A DNA stretch of 64,000 nt from Lentibacter algarum (GTDB taxonomy: Bacteria; Pseudomonadota; Alphaproteobacteria; Rhodobacterales; Rhodobacteraceae): positions 1,240,001 to 1,304,000 of the forward strand of contig NZ_CP158687.1 of NCBI RefSeq assembly GCF_040580765.1, in the 5' to 3' direction. A program made the translations under genes and the position numbers. The stretch's first letter is position 1. Every line of letters begins with the position of its first letter. This document shows, piece after piece, positions 41,894 to 49,660 of this stretch. The notes beneath the pieces were generated by a model. That model ran no database searches, was not told the origin of the DNA, and saw only the letters and a list, made by a program, of their open reading frames with translations.

Positions 41894-42876
41894 TGGCCAA
41901 TACGATCCAGCTCAAACGCCGCGTCTCCGGCGTGGCGGGTGCGCCCGCAGCACTGAAATCAGGCGAGCTTGCTCACAACGAGGTCGACAACACGGTCTAT
42001 GTCGGAAAGGGCGACGACGGCAGCGGCAATGCAACCTCCATCGTCCCCTTAGCAGGGAGTGGCGGCTTTCTGGCACTGGTGGGCACGCAGACAGTTGGTG
42101 GGGCCAAAACCTTCTCTCTCGTGCCAAAATCTGGACAAGATGCCAGCAGCGGGCCCGATCTTGTTCGCAAGTCGCAGGTCGACAGTCTGCTATCGGCGAA
42201 AGCGCCCTTGGCGTCACCCACCTTCACAGGATCGCCCACGGCGCCGACGGCGGTCGCGGGCACGAACTCCACGCAGATTGCGACGACAGCCTTCGTCAAT
42301 GAGGCCATTGCCGGTTTTGGCGCCGGAGACATGGCAAAATCCACCTATGACACCGACAATGACGGCAAGGTGGATGCCGCAGAAGTTGCGGATGCCGCTC
42401 CTTGGGCCGGCATTACCGGCAAACCCTCGAGCTTTACGCCCTCCAGCCACAGCCATTCGATCGCGCAAGTCACGGGGCTCCAGACGGCGCTCGATGCAAA
42501 GGCGCCTCTTGCATCGCCTGCGCTGACAGGATCGCCGACCGCCCCCACTGCAACGACCGGCACAAACACGACGCAGATCGCGACCACAGCCTTTGTTGCC
42601 GCCGCAATTGGTGCGCTCATCGATGCCGCTCCCGGCGCCATGGACACGCTGAACGAATTGGCGGCAGCCCTGGGCGATGATCCGAACTTTGCGACCACGG
42701 TTACGAACGCGCTAGCGGGCAAGCTTTTCGCTGCCTCGAACCTGTCGGATGTTCCGAACAAGGCGACAGCGCGCTCGAACCTCGGGCTGGGGTCCCTTGC
42801 CACGCAAGCAGCCAACAATGTCGCGATCACCGGTGGGTCGATCACCGGGATCACACTTGATGGTGGGACCTTCTGA
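41893..42876 (+). CDS. Tail fibre protein with internal repeats
   Basis: Protein of 327 aa beginning MANTIQLKRRVSGVAGAPAA, a phage fibre start also found in the next gene. A unit APLASPTFTGSPTAPTAVAG followed by TNSTQIATTAFV occurs twice (about residues 104-136 and 204-236), typical of phage tail-fibre shafts. A region between them contains DTDNDGKVDAAEVADAAP. No S74 domain is present. Confidence 0.78.
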   Translation: MANTIQLKRRVSGVAGAPAALKSGELAHNEVDNTVYVGKGDDGSGNATSIVPLAGSGGFLALVGTQTVGGAKTFSLVPKSGQDASSGPDLVRKSQVDSLLSAKAPLASPTFTGSPTAPTAVAGTNSTQIATTAFVNEAIAGFGAGDMAKSTYDTDNDGKVDAAEVADAAPWAGITGKPSSFTPSSHSHSIAQVTGLQTALDAKAPLASPALTGSPTAPTATTGTNTTQIATTAFVAAAIGALIDAAPGAMDTLNELAAALGDDPNFATTVTNALAGKLFAASNLSDVPNKATARSNLGLGSLATQAANNVAITGGSITGITLDGGTF

Positions 42877-42878
42877 TC

Positions 42879-43583
42879 ATGGCCAATACACTTCTTCTTA
42901 AACGCACGACTGTCGCAGGCCGTGTGCCCAGTTCAGCGCAACTTGCTGCCGGTGAATTGGCGGTGAATGTGCCCGATGGCAAGCTTTACCTCAAGCGCGT
43001 CTCCGGTGCGGAGACCATAATTGAGCTTGGACAGACAGGGCCGGAGGGCCCAATGGGCCCAGCAGGACCCCAAGGCGCGAGCGGGCCCACAGGACCAAAG
43101 GGAGATACCGGGGCCACTGGGCCCCAAGGCCCCGCTGGGACAGATGGCTCTCCGGACACGGCGGCCCAGGTGCGCGCAAAGCTTATCACCGTCGATGGGG
43201 CTGGCTCAGGGATTGATGCCGACCTTTTAGATGGCAGCCACGCCAGCGCCTTTGCAAAACTCTCAGGCGCGACCTTTTCTGGCACGGTGACGGCGCCAAA
43301 TTTTGTCTCATCCTCCGATGTGAGGCTCAAATCCAACATCGCACCCATTCCCCAGGCACTGGCCAAAGTGAAGGCGCTGACCGGGATTACGTTCACCATG
43401 GCGGGCAATGAGACCCCGCAGATGGGTCTTATTGCGCAGGACGTGCAGAGAGTTGCCCCAGAGGTGGTTGTCGAGGCTGATGGTGTTTTGCGCCTCGCTT
43501 ATGGCAACCTCGTAGGCCTTCTTGTCGAGGCCATCAAGGACCTCGCCCAAGAGGTTGATCAGCTAAAAAGGACTGCGCTGTGA
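42879..43583 (+). CDS. Collagen-like tail fibre with S74 chaperone domain
   Basis: Protein of 234 aa. The start MANTLLLKRTTVAGRVPSSA is related to that of the preceding fibre. A collagen-like segment follows at about 50-88 (TGPEGPMGPAGPQGASGPTG and on), then a shaft (LLDGSHASAFAKLSGATF) and a C-terminal S74 chaperone (FVSSSDVRLKSNIAPIPQAL, ETPQMGLIAQDVQRVAPEVV). The S74 part is closely related to that of the fibre at 38973. Confidence 0.83.
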   Translation: MANTLLLKRTTVAGRVPSSAQLAAGELAVNVPDGKLYLKRVSGAETIIELGQTGPEGPMGPAGPQGASGPTGPKGDTGATGPQGPAGTDGSPDTAAQVRAKLITVDGAGSGIDADLLDGSHASAFAKLSGATFSGTVTAPNFVSSSDVRLKSNIAPIPQALAKVKALTGITFTMAGNETPQMGLIAQDVQRVAPEVVVEADGVLRLAYGNLVGLLVEAIKDLAQEVDQLKRTAL

Positions 43584-44488
43584 TTGAGACGGGACTTCAT
43601 GTCATCCACAATACGGGATCGCGGCTCCATTATGCCGTTGATGTCCAGGACACATATGCAGGGATTGCTGTCTTTGAGCCCTGTGAAGAGGGGTCTGTCA
43701 TGGGCCTTGGGGACGACGCAGTTCTATGGGCAGATATCTTGGCCATGCTTGAAGAGCCGTTTGACATGGCGAACTCTGCGGGATTTGTCGATATGCGCGG
43801 CAATGGCCTCTTTGTCCCTGACATTCCAGGGTTAACGCATGGGGCTATATACCGTGGCAGGTCTTACGTGTTCCTTGATGGAATGATCGGCCACGATGAA
43901 ATCACTGATTATGCTTTGATCGATATCATGACGAATGAGGCAGCCTATCCACTGCCTTGGCGCAATCGCTTTGCGCAATCGGCACGCGAGAAGGTGGATT
44001 ATTCCTTTCGACATCGGGCGCGAACGCAGTGCTCCAACGCGCTTGTTATTTTTATGCCTATCGCGGGGGCTCTCACAACCGCCCGTGTCGAGCTTCTTTG
44101 TGATCAAGACCCCATCCTTTTAAACGGCACGACGATTACAGGCAGGATTGATGACGCGACAATTCCAAATGACGGGCAGTGGTTCAAACAGTTTTATTTC
44201 CACGTAAAGACACCGCTTGAGACTGTCACGGTTGCCGCCGGCGCGCGTGTTGACGTGCCAATAGCGCTGCGTTGGAACAAGGACGACATGCCATGCGCTC
44301 ATGCGTTGAGGCTCAAACTCGAAAGTGATGCGGGATATCTGCCAAAGCGCCGGTTAATCACCGATGAAAACGGGTTGGGCAGTTTTACGATCGAGGCGCT
44401 AGGGTTGAACTCAGGGGATCATATTGCTGTTAAAATCAACACCGAGCATTACACGGCCATCGGTAAAATCATTTTGGAGGTTGTGTGA
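43580..44488 (+). CDS. Beta-rich protein, first gene of the modification cassette
   Basis: Protein of 302 aa starting with GTG (AAGGA 8 nt upstream), coupled to the fibre gene stop. No family recognised. The first half contains GLGDDAVLWADILAMLEEPF and PLPWRNRFAQSAREKVDYSF; the C-terminal 100 residues look like an Ig-like or beta-sandwich domain (DENGLGSFTIEALGLNSGDH, ending IGKIILEVV). It may be a virion-attached domain or a scaffold for the modifying enzymes. It overlaps the next gene by 1 bp. Confidence 0.6.
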   Translation: MIETGLHVIHNTGSRLHYAVDVQDTYAGIAVFEPCEEGSVMGLGDDAVLWADILAMLEEPFDMANSAGFVDMRGNGLFVPDIPGLTHGAIYRGRSYVFLDGMIGHDEITDYALIDIMTNEAAYPLPWRNRFAQSAREKVDYSFRHRARTQCSNALVIFMPIAGALTTARVELLCDQDPILLNGTTITGRIDDATIPNDGQWFKQFYFHVKTPLETVTVAAGARVDVPIALRWNKDDMPCAHALRLKLESDAGYLPKRRLITDENGLGSFTIEALGLNSGDHIAVKINTEHYTAIGKIILEVV

Positions 44489-45228
44489 TGGACCTTCAAA
44501 CAACGACGGAAATCCAGCTGATTTATCCTGCTTTTGTTATGCACAAGCACTGGGAGATGCCAGAGGGCTTTAACGATCGCCTGCATGCGCTGGCCGCCGA
44601 GGACGCTGAAGCAAATCGCATCCAAGACGCGGGCGACGGGAGAAACGTTGGTGATCAAACCAATCACCTCGGGCATCTGCGCCATAACTTCCTGATGGAT
44701 CGACGCGACCCCGTGATTGCAGTGCTGGCGCAGATGGTTGCAGCAGCGGTGCGAGAATATTTGCAGATTGCTTATGGTTATGATCACAAGGGCGAGATTG
44801 CCATGATGTCGGATACCTTCTGGCAGCGTCGCTCAAAGCGCGAACACATTGGGATTAACGCGCATACGCATATCCAGACCGATATTGTCTGCACCTATTA
44901 TCCGCGCGTGGTATTGGACACTGATTGTCCTCAGACCTCGCTACATCGTGGGGCGGTGCGCTTTTACGATCCTGCAAATGTTGGCAAACGGCTTTGGCCT
45001 TGCAACAATCCAGGTACCTACGTGGGCGGCTGGTACGCCGTTGAGCCCAAAACCGGCTCGATGCTGGTCTTTGAAGGGCATGTGCCCCATGACAGCACCT
45101 ATTTTGAGGGCGAGGAGCGGATGTGCATTCCGGTTCTTTGTGCGCTCGAGCTTCCCAATTCCCACTGCAAGGCAGGTCTAGCCGAGATTTTAGCCCATCA
45201 AGCGCAAGGAGACACAGATGGCTTATAA
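44488..45228 (+). CDS. 2OG-Fe(II) oxygenase-like protein 1
   Basis: Protein of 246 aa from ATG 44488 (GGAGG upstream). The second half follows the double-stranded beta-helix pattern of TIGR02466/PF13759-type dioxygenases: NAHTHIQTDIVCTYYPRVV (metal-binding His with a nearby Asp), GAVRFYDP, then KTGSMLVFEGHVPHDSTYFE with the distal His and a basic residue a few positions on (EERMCIPV). It would hydroxylate or otherwise oxidise a peptide using 2-oxoglutarate. The product target is presumably in the same operon. Confidence 0.72.
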   Translation: MDLQTTTEIQLIYPAFVMHKHWEMPEGFNDRLHALAAEDAEANRIQDAGDGRNVGDQTNHLGHLRHNFLMDRRDPVIAVLAQMVAAAVREYLQIAYGYDHKGEIAMMSDTFWQRRSKREHIGINAHTHIQTDIVCTYYPRVVLDTDCPQTSLHRGAVRFYDPANVGKRLWPCNNPGTYVGGWYAVEPKTGSMLVFEGHVPHDSTYFEGEERMCIPVLCALELPNSHCKAGLAEILAHQAQGDTDGL

Positions 45229-45553
45229 AGTTGGGTCAACCATCGTGATTAACGACAGCGGCTATGTGGATTGGTCACGGATTTCCAATAAGCCAGCGAT
45301 TGGGGCTGGCGACATTACCTCCGTTGGGATCTCCAATGGGACGCCGGCAAGCGGTGTGAAATTTGTAAATAACCAATACACGCTCAACTCACTCTCTGTG
45401 TTTGCGGCCAATAGAAGTACAACGGGCAACTGTAATTGCACGGCAAATTGCTATGTTGAGAGCCTCTCGGGAGGAGGGACATCGGGTGCAGTCACAATTA
45501 CTGCGAACCGGAAGTATTTTTACTGTAATTGCAACTGTAACTGTCGGTGCTGA
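45218..45553 (+). CDS. Cys-Asn-rich fibre-like peptide, candidate RiPP precursor
   Basis: Protein of 111 aa with AAGGAG before the ATG. The start (MAYKVGSTIVINDSGYVDWS) looks like a phage tail-fibre N-terminus. The rest is small-residue rich, with two Cys-Asn tracts: NCNCTANC at 71-78 (Cys72, 74, 78) and YFYCNCNCNCRC at 100-111 (Cys103, 105, 107, 109, 111, the last residue). Eight cysteines, none elsewhere. It sits between two oxygenases and before a radical SAM enzyme, overlapping the first oxygenase by 11 bp, which is the layout expected of a modified substrate. Confidence 0.7.
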   Translation: MAYKVGSTIVINDSGYVDWSRISNKPAIGAGDITSVGISNGTPASGVKFVNNQYTLNSLSVFAANRSTTGNCNCTANCYVESLSGGGTSGAVTITANRKYFYCNCNCNCRC

Positions 45554-45555
45554 GG

Positions 45556-46188
45556 ATGGATGTTCGCAGCACGACGCTTGAGCTCTGGCCCGCAAGGATC
45601 AGCTTTTTTGAAACCCCGCCGGATTGGGAAGTGAACCGGCGCCTGGGAGATGAGGCCATTGCGCGGGCAGGGGGTGTGGATGAGAAGACACCCGGCAGCG
45701 CCGCAAAGCGGCGGGTTCGGGGTATTTTGGACGACAGCACCGAAGGCCAGGCGCTCAAAGCGCATCTCTTTGGCTGTGCACGCTTAGTTCTTGGAAACTG
45801 GTCGATATATCTCGATCCCAACCTTTGTGAAAACCGCGCCCTCGTGATTATGCCCGGCGGCTTTATCTCAACCCACAAAGATAGCCGTGAGGGGGATTTG
45901 ACATGCGTGCATTTTTTAACCGGTAGCGGCGCAGGGCAGCCCATTAACAGTGTTGGGATGCCTCGCTTTGTGATTGAAGACCCATCGCGCTACTTTGATG
46001 AGGGGCGCTTGCCCTTCGAGAGCCGTCATGGCTTCTCAGTCAACCCAAGGCCAGGGCTGTCGGTGTTCTTTCCTTCCCATATTCCCCACAACCAGCATCC
46101 CTACACAGGGCGCAGGCCCCATGTGCAGGTCGTGGCGAACTTCCGCCTAAACCTGCCGACTGCAATCGAAGAAAGGCTTTTTGACTGA
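45556..46188 (+). CDS. 2OG-Fe(II) oxygenase-like protein 2
   Basis: Protein of about 210 aa. The ATG at 45556 lies 2 bp after the precursor stop; a GTG at 45547 would add three residues. Reinitiation is likely because the ribosome site is poor. Metal motif His-x-Asp is visible in ISTHKDSREGDLTCVHFL, and the distal His and Arg in FFPSHIPHNQHPYTGRRPHV. It is related in plan to oxygenase 1 but not a close copy. Its place directly after the Cys-Asn peptide argues for that substrate. Confidence 0.7.
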   Translation: MDVRSTTLELWPARISFFETPPDWEVNRRLGDEAIARAGGVDEKTPGSAAKRRVRGILDDSTEGQALKAHLFGCARLVLGNWSIYLDPNLCENRALVIMPGGFISTHKDSREGDLTCVHFLTGSGAGQPINSVGMPRFVIEDPSRYFDEGRLPFESRHGFSVNPRPGLSVFFPSHIPHNQHPYTGRRPHVQVVANFRLNLPTAIEERLFD

Positions 46189-47423
46189 TGTGGTTTGATT
46201 TAACCTTAGAGGCACGCGATGGCAGTCGCCATCATATGCGCTACAATTCGCACACCTCCGAATGTGAAGGCTTGCCGCTTCCGGTGGAGCCGGGGGTATT
46301 TGAGCCGGTTGAGCGCGTGTCAAAGTCTGCGCCGCTTGGAAAATCACGTGCGCCCCGCGTTCTCAAAATCCAACTTGGGCTATCGTGTAACTACGCCTGC
46401 AGCTACTGTAATCAAGCTGTCCAGATTGGTGATGCGACCGTTTCCAAATTAGCAGACGTTGCGCAGTTTCTGACCCAGCTTGATGGATGGATCGCACAAG
46501 CCCCGGAACAGATTGAGCTTTGGGGCGGTGAGCCTTTTCTCTACTGGGCGAAGATCAAACGGTTAATCCCCGCGCTCGCGGAGCGGTTTCCGGAGGTTGT
46601 GTTCTCGATCATCACGAATGGCTCGCTCCTCGACCGCGAAAAGCTCGACTTCATCGAACAATACGACATTGCCATCGGGATCAGCCATGACGGGCCGGGG
46701 CAACACTTGCGCGGACCTGATCCGCTAGATGATCCTCACAAGCGGCGCTGGATTGAAACCCTCTTGGCCGAGCGCTCGGAAAAGACCAGCTTTAACGCAG
46801 TGCTGACGCGAGAGTATCACGATCTGCGCGCCCTTAAGGCTTGGTTTACTGAGAAGGTCGGGCCGGATGTGTTTGTCGGGCTCGAAGGTGTTGTAAATGT
46901 CTATGACGCAGCGACCGCAATCGGGACAGGGCGGTTCGAGCCCGCGGAACTGAATAGCCTGACGCGGTCGATCTTCGAGGCGCTGGCGGAGGACCCGAAT
47001 GCGTTTGGCCTAGGTGAGCGTGTCGACGAGTTCTATGCATCGATCCAGCGCCGCCGGCCCATCGAAGCCCTCGGTCAAAAATGCGGAATGGACAGCCCAG
47101 ACGCCATCGCCGTCGATCTGCGCGGGAACGTCATGACCTGCCAGAACACCGGGGCAAAGGGGGCCCACAAGATTGGGCATGTTGCCGACTTTGAAGCGAT
47201 CGCGCTTGATACCGCGACGCATTTTGCGTTTCGGGACGAGTGTATGGCCTGTCCCGTTGTCCAGCTCTGCAAGGGCTCCTGCATGTTCCTCGAAGGGGAC
47301 TTCTTCAAGCAGAGCTGCGCCAACGAGTTTGCGTTTAATATGGGGATCTTGATGGCGGCTGTCTGGCATTTGACGGGGATGGTTGTGATTGGGGTGGAGG
47401 GCTCCGGCTCACCGTTCTCGTGA
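46188..47423 (+). CDS. Radical SAM enzyme with SPASM domain
   Basis: Protein of 411 aa. The radical SAM cluster motif is CNYACSYC (Cys67, 71, 74) in QLGLSCNYACSYCNQ; IELWGGEPFLYW has the SAM-binding GGEP. The C-terminal SPASM region carries CGMDSPDAI, VMTCQNTGAKG, then CMACPVVQLCKGSC and a last Cys in KQSCANEF, enough for auxiliary [4Fe-4S] clusters. The first 55 residues are an extra domain, possibly a peptide-recognition element. SPASM enzymes form thioether or C-C crosslinks on peptides; the Cys-Asn peptide two genes upstream is the obvious substrate. Last intact phage gene. Confidence 0.88.
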   Translation: MWFDLTLEARDGSRHHMRYNSHTSECEGLPLPVEPGVFEPVERVSKSAPLGKSRAPRVLKIQLGLSCNYACSYCNQAVQIGDATVSKLADVAQFLTQLDGWIAQAPEQIELWGGEPFLYWAKIKRLIPALAERFPEVVFSIITNGSLLDREKLDFIEQYDIAIGISHDGPGQHLRGPDPLDDPHKRRWIETLLAERSEKTSFNAVLTREYHDLRALKAWFTEKVGPDVFVGLEGVVNVYDAATAIGTGRFEPAELNSLTRSIFEALAEDPNAFGLGERVDEFYASIQRRRPIEALGQKCGMDSPDAIAVDLRGNVMTCQNTGAKGAHKIGHVADFEAIALDTATHFAFRDECMACPVVQLCKGSCMFLEGDFFKQSCANEFAFNMGILMAAVWHLTGMVVIGVEGSGSPFS

Positions 47424-47641
47424 TCGCGGCGAGCTGGTTGACTGGCTGCGCGACGCCGGGTTTTAAAGCGAACGGTGTGTAAGCGTATCCGCCGGTCGCG
47501 GAATACAGCAGGGAGTTTTAGGCACTTGCGGTCGAAGAATTGGCGTTACTTCAGGAAGAGTTAACCGTCATCAAGATAATGAGCGATTATGCTGTTTTGT
47601 GGCAGCAGGCATTTTCATGCAGTGGCTCTTTCCAGAGGTAA
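47396..47641 (+). pseudogene. Broken phage lipoprotein gene (Rz1-like/lysis-associated)
   Basis: One frame reads LTVLVIAASWLTGCATPGFK (lipoprotein signal and lipobox LTGC), then GV-stop-AYPPVAEYSREF-stop-ALAVEELALLQEELTV and MSDYAVLWQQA. This matches the pattern of small lipoproteins near phage lysis genes in Rhodobacteraceae. TAA at 47468-47470 and TAG at 47519-47521 interrupt it, and no start codon is visible upstream. The terminal stop lies just beyond the putative attR core. Confidence 0.6.
47624..47636 (+). repeat. Candidate right attachment core (attR)
   Basis: GGCTCTTTCCAGA matches 3399-3411. It overlaps the last codons of the lipoprotein pseudogene, at the end of phage-like sequence; host-type genes resume at 47791. 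Confidence 0.55.
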
Positions 47642-47790
47642 CCTGCTTTCGTTGGAGCCCCCAGAAGTGACTCATCGCTTGACGATAGAGCGCGGCGTAC
47701 CGACGAATTTAACTTGCAGGGATTTTTTGCCCGCGAAACCGCTTGTGTCTGTTAACCAGACCAGACGAATATCGACAAAGCAGGCCCGAG

Positions 47791-48141
47791 TTACATTGAG
47801 AAATTTGTTGTTTCGCATTTTGAGGTGCTTAGGTTGGCCATTTGCTGGACACTCACCAAACTGTTTTCAATATCAACTTCAAAGCGCAGTGTATCGGCTT
47901 CAGCTATGATGACGTTGTCTATTACGGAGGTGATGCGAAGTCTGCTGTTGCCGTTTGGTTGTGACAGTTGAACGTCAGACCCCAATGTCGCTTTGTTGAT
48001 TATGAGTTCAAAGGGGCCAATCAGCGTATTTGAGCAAAGGAATGTTTTGTGCTCAAACCGTGTGAAGGCGCCACTCCCCAAAATTGTGACCAGCCCAGCA
48101 AACACCAGTGCGCCAATTGCTCCATATAACCATTTTATCAT
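47791..48141 (-). CDS. Hypothetical membrane-anchored protein
   Basis: Protein of 116 aa with one N-terminal membrane helix (LYGAIGALVFAGLVTILGSG) and a beta-rich extracytoplasmic domain (LQLSQPNG-like, with SRLRITSVIDNVIIAEADTL). It overlaps the upstream gene by 4 bp, forming a two-gene operon divergent from flgB. A flagellar link is suggested only by neighbourhood. Not recognised. Confidence 0.6.
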   Translation of the reverse strand: MIKWLYGAIGALVFAGLVTILGSGAFTRFEHKTFLCSNTLIGPFELIINKATLGSDVQLSQPNGNSRLRITSVIDNVIIAEADTLRFEVDIENSLVSVQQMANLSTSKCETTNFSM

Positions 48142-48746
48142 TTTTTATCCTGGTTATCTGAGTTGGCCTCGTCTTTAGACGGGGCCTTTTTGGTGTTTTG
48201 CTTGTCTTTGGCCGTGGCTTTTTTGGCCTCGCTTTCAGCCGCGTCTTCGGTGACGATCTCTGCTTTTTTGGCGTGCACCAGTTTCTGTGCATCCTCTGCA
48301 TTTACTTTAACCACGAAGTCCTTAAAAAAACGCATACCGTTGACAACAGTTTCCTCTAATATTTTGACGGTCTCCCAAGCTTGATCTGCGGAGGCATTGG
48401 CCACATCTGTCGCGTCCGTTTGTTCTTGTGTGGGTGTCTTTGGCACAAAGTTGAGCTTTGAGCGCGCTGGCTCTAGCACCTCAAGACAATCTGCCACTTG
48501 TGGAACGTCATCAGAGGCAATGGTCAACAACCGCTGTCGAATAAGCCAGGTTTGCGCAGCCAATGAACCAAGCCGTGCGGTCTCATCTTTTTCCTTTGTC
48601 AAGTTCAGCCGTAGCGTTTCCAAGGCTTGATCAAGGCTTTCTGACTTTACCGATTTTAAAAACTTCAGCCTGAGACGCTTCATTTGTGCAGATAGAGCAG
48701 CGAGGCCTGAGACTGTTACTTTAGGTGATTGAGAATATTTTGACAT
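48138..48746 (-). CDS. Hypothetical helical protein beside the flagellar operon
   Basis: Protein of 202 aa from ATG 48746 ([20 protein letters not shown]); an upstream ATG at 48776 would add ten residues and cannot be excluded. It is helical with coiled-coil tendency ([20 protein letters not shown]) and ends in a long Lys/Ala/Asp-rich tail ([20 protein letters not shown]). Divergent from flgB. No family recognised. Confidence 0.6.
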   Translation of the reverse strand: MSKYSQSPKVTVSGLAALSAQMKRLRLKFLKSVKSESLDQALETLRLNLTKEKDETARLGSLAAQTWLIRQRLLTIASDDVPQVADCLEVLEPARSKLNFVPKTPTQEQTDATDVANASADQAWETVKILEETVVNGMRFFKDFVVKVNAEDAQKLVHAKKAEIVTEDAAESEAKKATAKDKQNTKKAPSKDEANSDNQDKK

Positions 48747-48842
48747 TTTTTTGTCTCGTGTTGGTTGGTTTGGCATTCAACTTGCAAATATCGCTCCAAG
48801 ATTAGTGATTTTAACAAGAAAATTAAAATAGGCGAGATACAA

Positions 48843-49229
48843 ATGGACGGTATCAGACGGCATTTTGGAATTCATGACGATGCTCTTGCACTGCGCTCAA
48901 AGCGCAATAGCATATTGGCCTCGAACATTGCCAATGCGGCTACCCCACACTTCAAGGCGCGCGATGTTGACTTTGAGGCAACCCTAGCCAAAGCTATGCC
49001 TGACGGTCCACTCGCGACAACAAACTCGCGCCATGTCTCTCGCGGTTCAAACCTGAACGCGGATCGGTTGCAATATCGTGATCCAGTTAATCCATCTCTG
49101 GATGGGAACACCGTCGAGCTTGCTGTTGAGCAGATGCAATTTTCGGAAAACGTTGTGCGATATCAAACATCGCTCACCTTCCTGAACCGTAAGGTATCAG
49201 GGCTCTTGTCTGCGATTAAGGGGGAATAA
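48843..49229 (+). CDS. flgB: Flagellar basal-body rod protein FlgB
   Basis: Proximal rod protein of 128 aa from ATG 48843 ([20 protein letters not shown]). It has the rod motif [20 protein letters not shown] and the C-terminal helix typical of FlgB. First gene of a long, tightly spaced operon; the next gene starts directly after its stop. An upstream in-frame ATG (48765) would overlap the divergent gene and was not used. Confidence 0.9.
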   Translation: MDGIRRHFGIHDDALALRSKRNSILASNIANAATPHFKARDVDFEATLAKAMPDGPLATTNSRHVSRGSNLNADRLQYRDPVNPSLDGNTVELAVEQMQFSENVVRYQTSLTFLNRKVSGLLSAIKGE

Positions 49230-49646
49230 ATGTCAGGTATTGAAAACATTTTTGACGTCGCAAGCCGGGCGATGTCGTCGCAGATGACTAGGCTAAACAC
49301 GGTTGCAAGCAACATTGCCAACGCCCGCAGCGTTGCTGGCAGTCGCGAAGAAGCCTATCAGGCGATCAAGCCTTTGTTTGAAACTGAATATGCCAACAAA
49401 GTAAGTGAAAACGGAATATCGACAGTTAATGTGCGGGGTATTGTGACTGCTGACCGTGAGCCAAACAAAGTCTATCAACCCGATCACCCCAAGGCGGATG
49501 AGGAAGGCTATGTGTGGGGCGCTGCCGTCAATATTGAAGAAGAAATGGTGGAGATGCTGGAAGCGTCGCGCCAATACCAAAACAATCTGGAAGTCGTGTC
49601 GACCTTGCGCTCATTAATGATGCGCACAGTCAACATGGGCCGCTAA
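49230..49646 (+). CDS. flgC: Flagellar basal-body rod protein FlgC
   Basis: Proximal rod protein of 138 aa. The N-terminal FLG_bb_rod motif is TRLNTVASNIANARSVAGSR; the C-terminal helix includes EEEMVEMLEASRQYQNNLEV. It starts on the base following the flgB stop codon. Confidence 0.93.
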   Translation: MSGIENIFDVASRAMSSQMTRLNTVASNIANARSVAGSREEAYQAIKPLFETEYANKVSENGISTVNVRGIVTADREPNKVYQPDHPKADEEGYVWGAAVNIEEEMVEMLEASRQYQNNLEVVSTLRSLMMRTVNMGR

Positions 49647-49660
49647 GCAAAGGAAACACC

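Larger units (their letters stand above)
3399..47636. mobile_element. Lambda-like siphophage prophage, about 44.2 kb
   Basis: A complete phage gene order lies between two copies of a 13-bp direct repeat: serine recombinase, repressor, early recombination and replication genes, terminase, portal, capsid, tail, lysis and fibres. Packaging and head genes are of the lambda type (GpA-like TerL, lambda-type portal, ClpP-like protease, D-like decoration protein, E-like capsid). The tail block follows lambda order V-G-GT-H-M-L-K-J. Damage includes an amber codon in the capsid gene, a two-stop lipoprotein pseudogene at the right end and a truncated toxin gene. The ends rest on the repeat and on the change from phage to host genes. 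Confidence 0.85.

Noticed and set aside
45218..45553. Cys-rich protein as a simple metallothionein
   Set aside because: Possible for the Cys tracts alone, but the fibre-like N-terminus and the overlapping oxygenase and radical SAM genes fit a modified virion peptide better; kept as an alternative.
48811..48826. CtrA-type site TTAA-N7-TTAA upstream of flgB
   Set aside because: The spacing between the two TTAA is 8, not 7, and no flanking conservation can be judged; not supported well enough to list.
49293..49580. Antisense ORFs within the flagellar genes, including long ones opposite flgE and flgK
   Set aside because: The sense frames match known families along their whole conserved ends; antisense products show no family features and no upstream signals.
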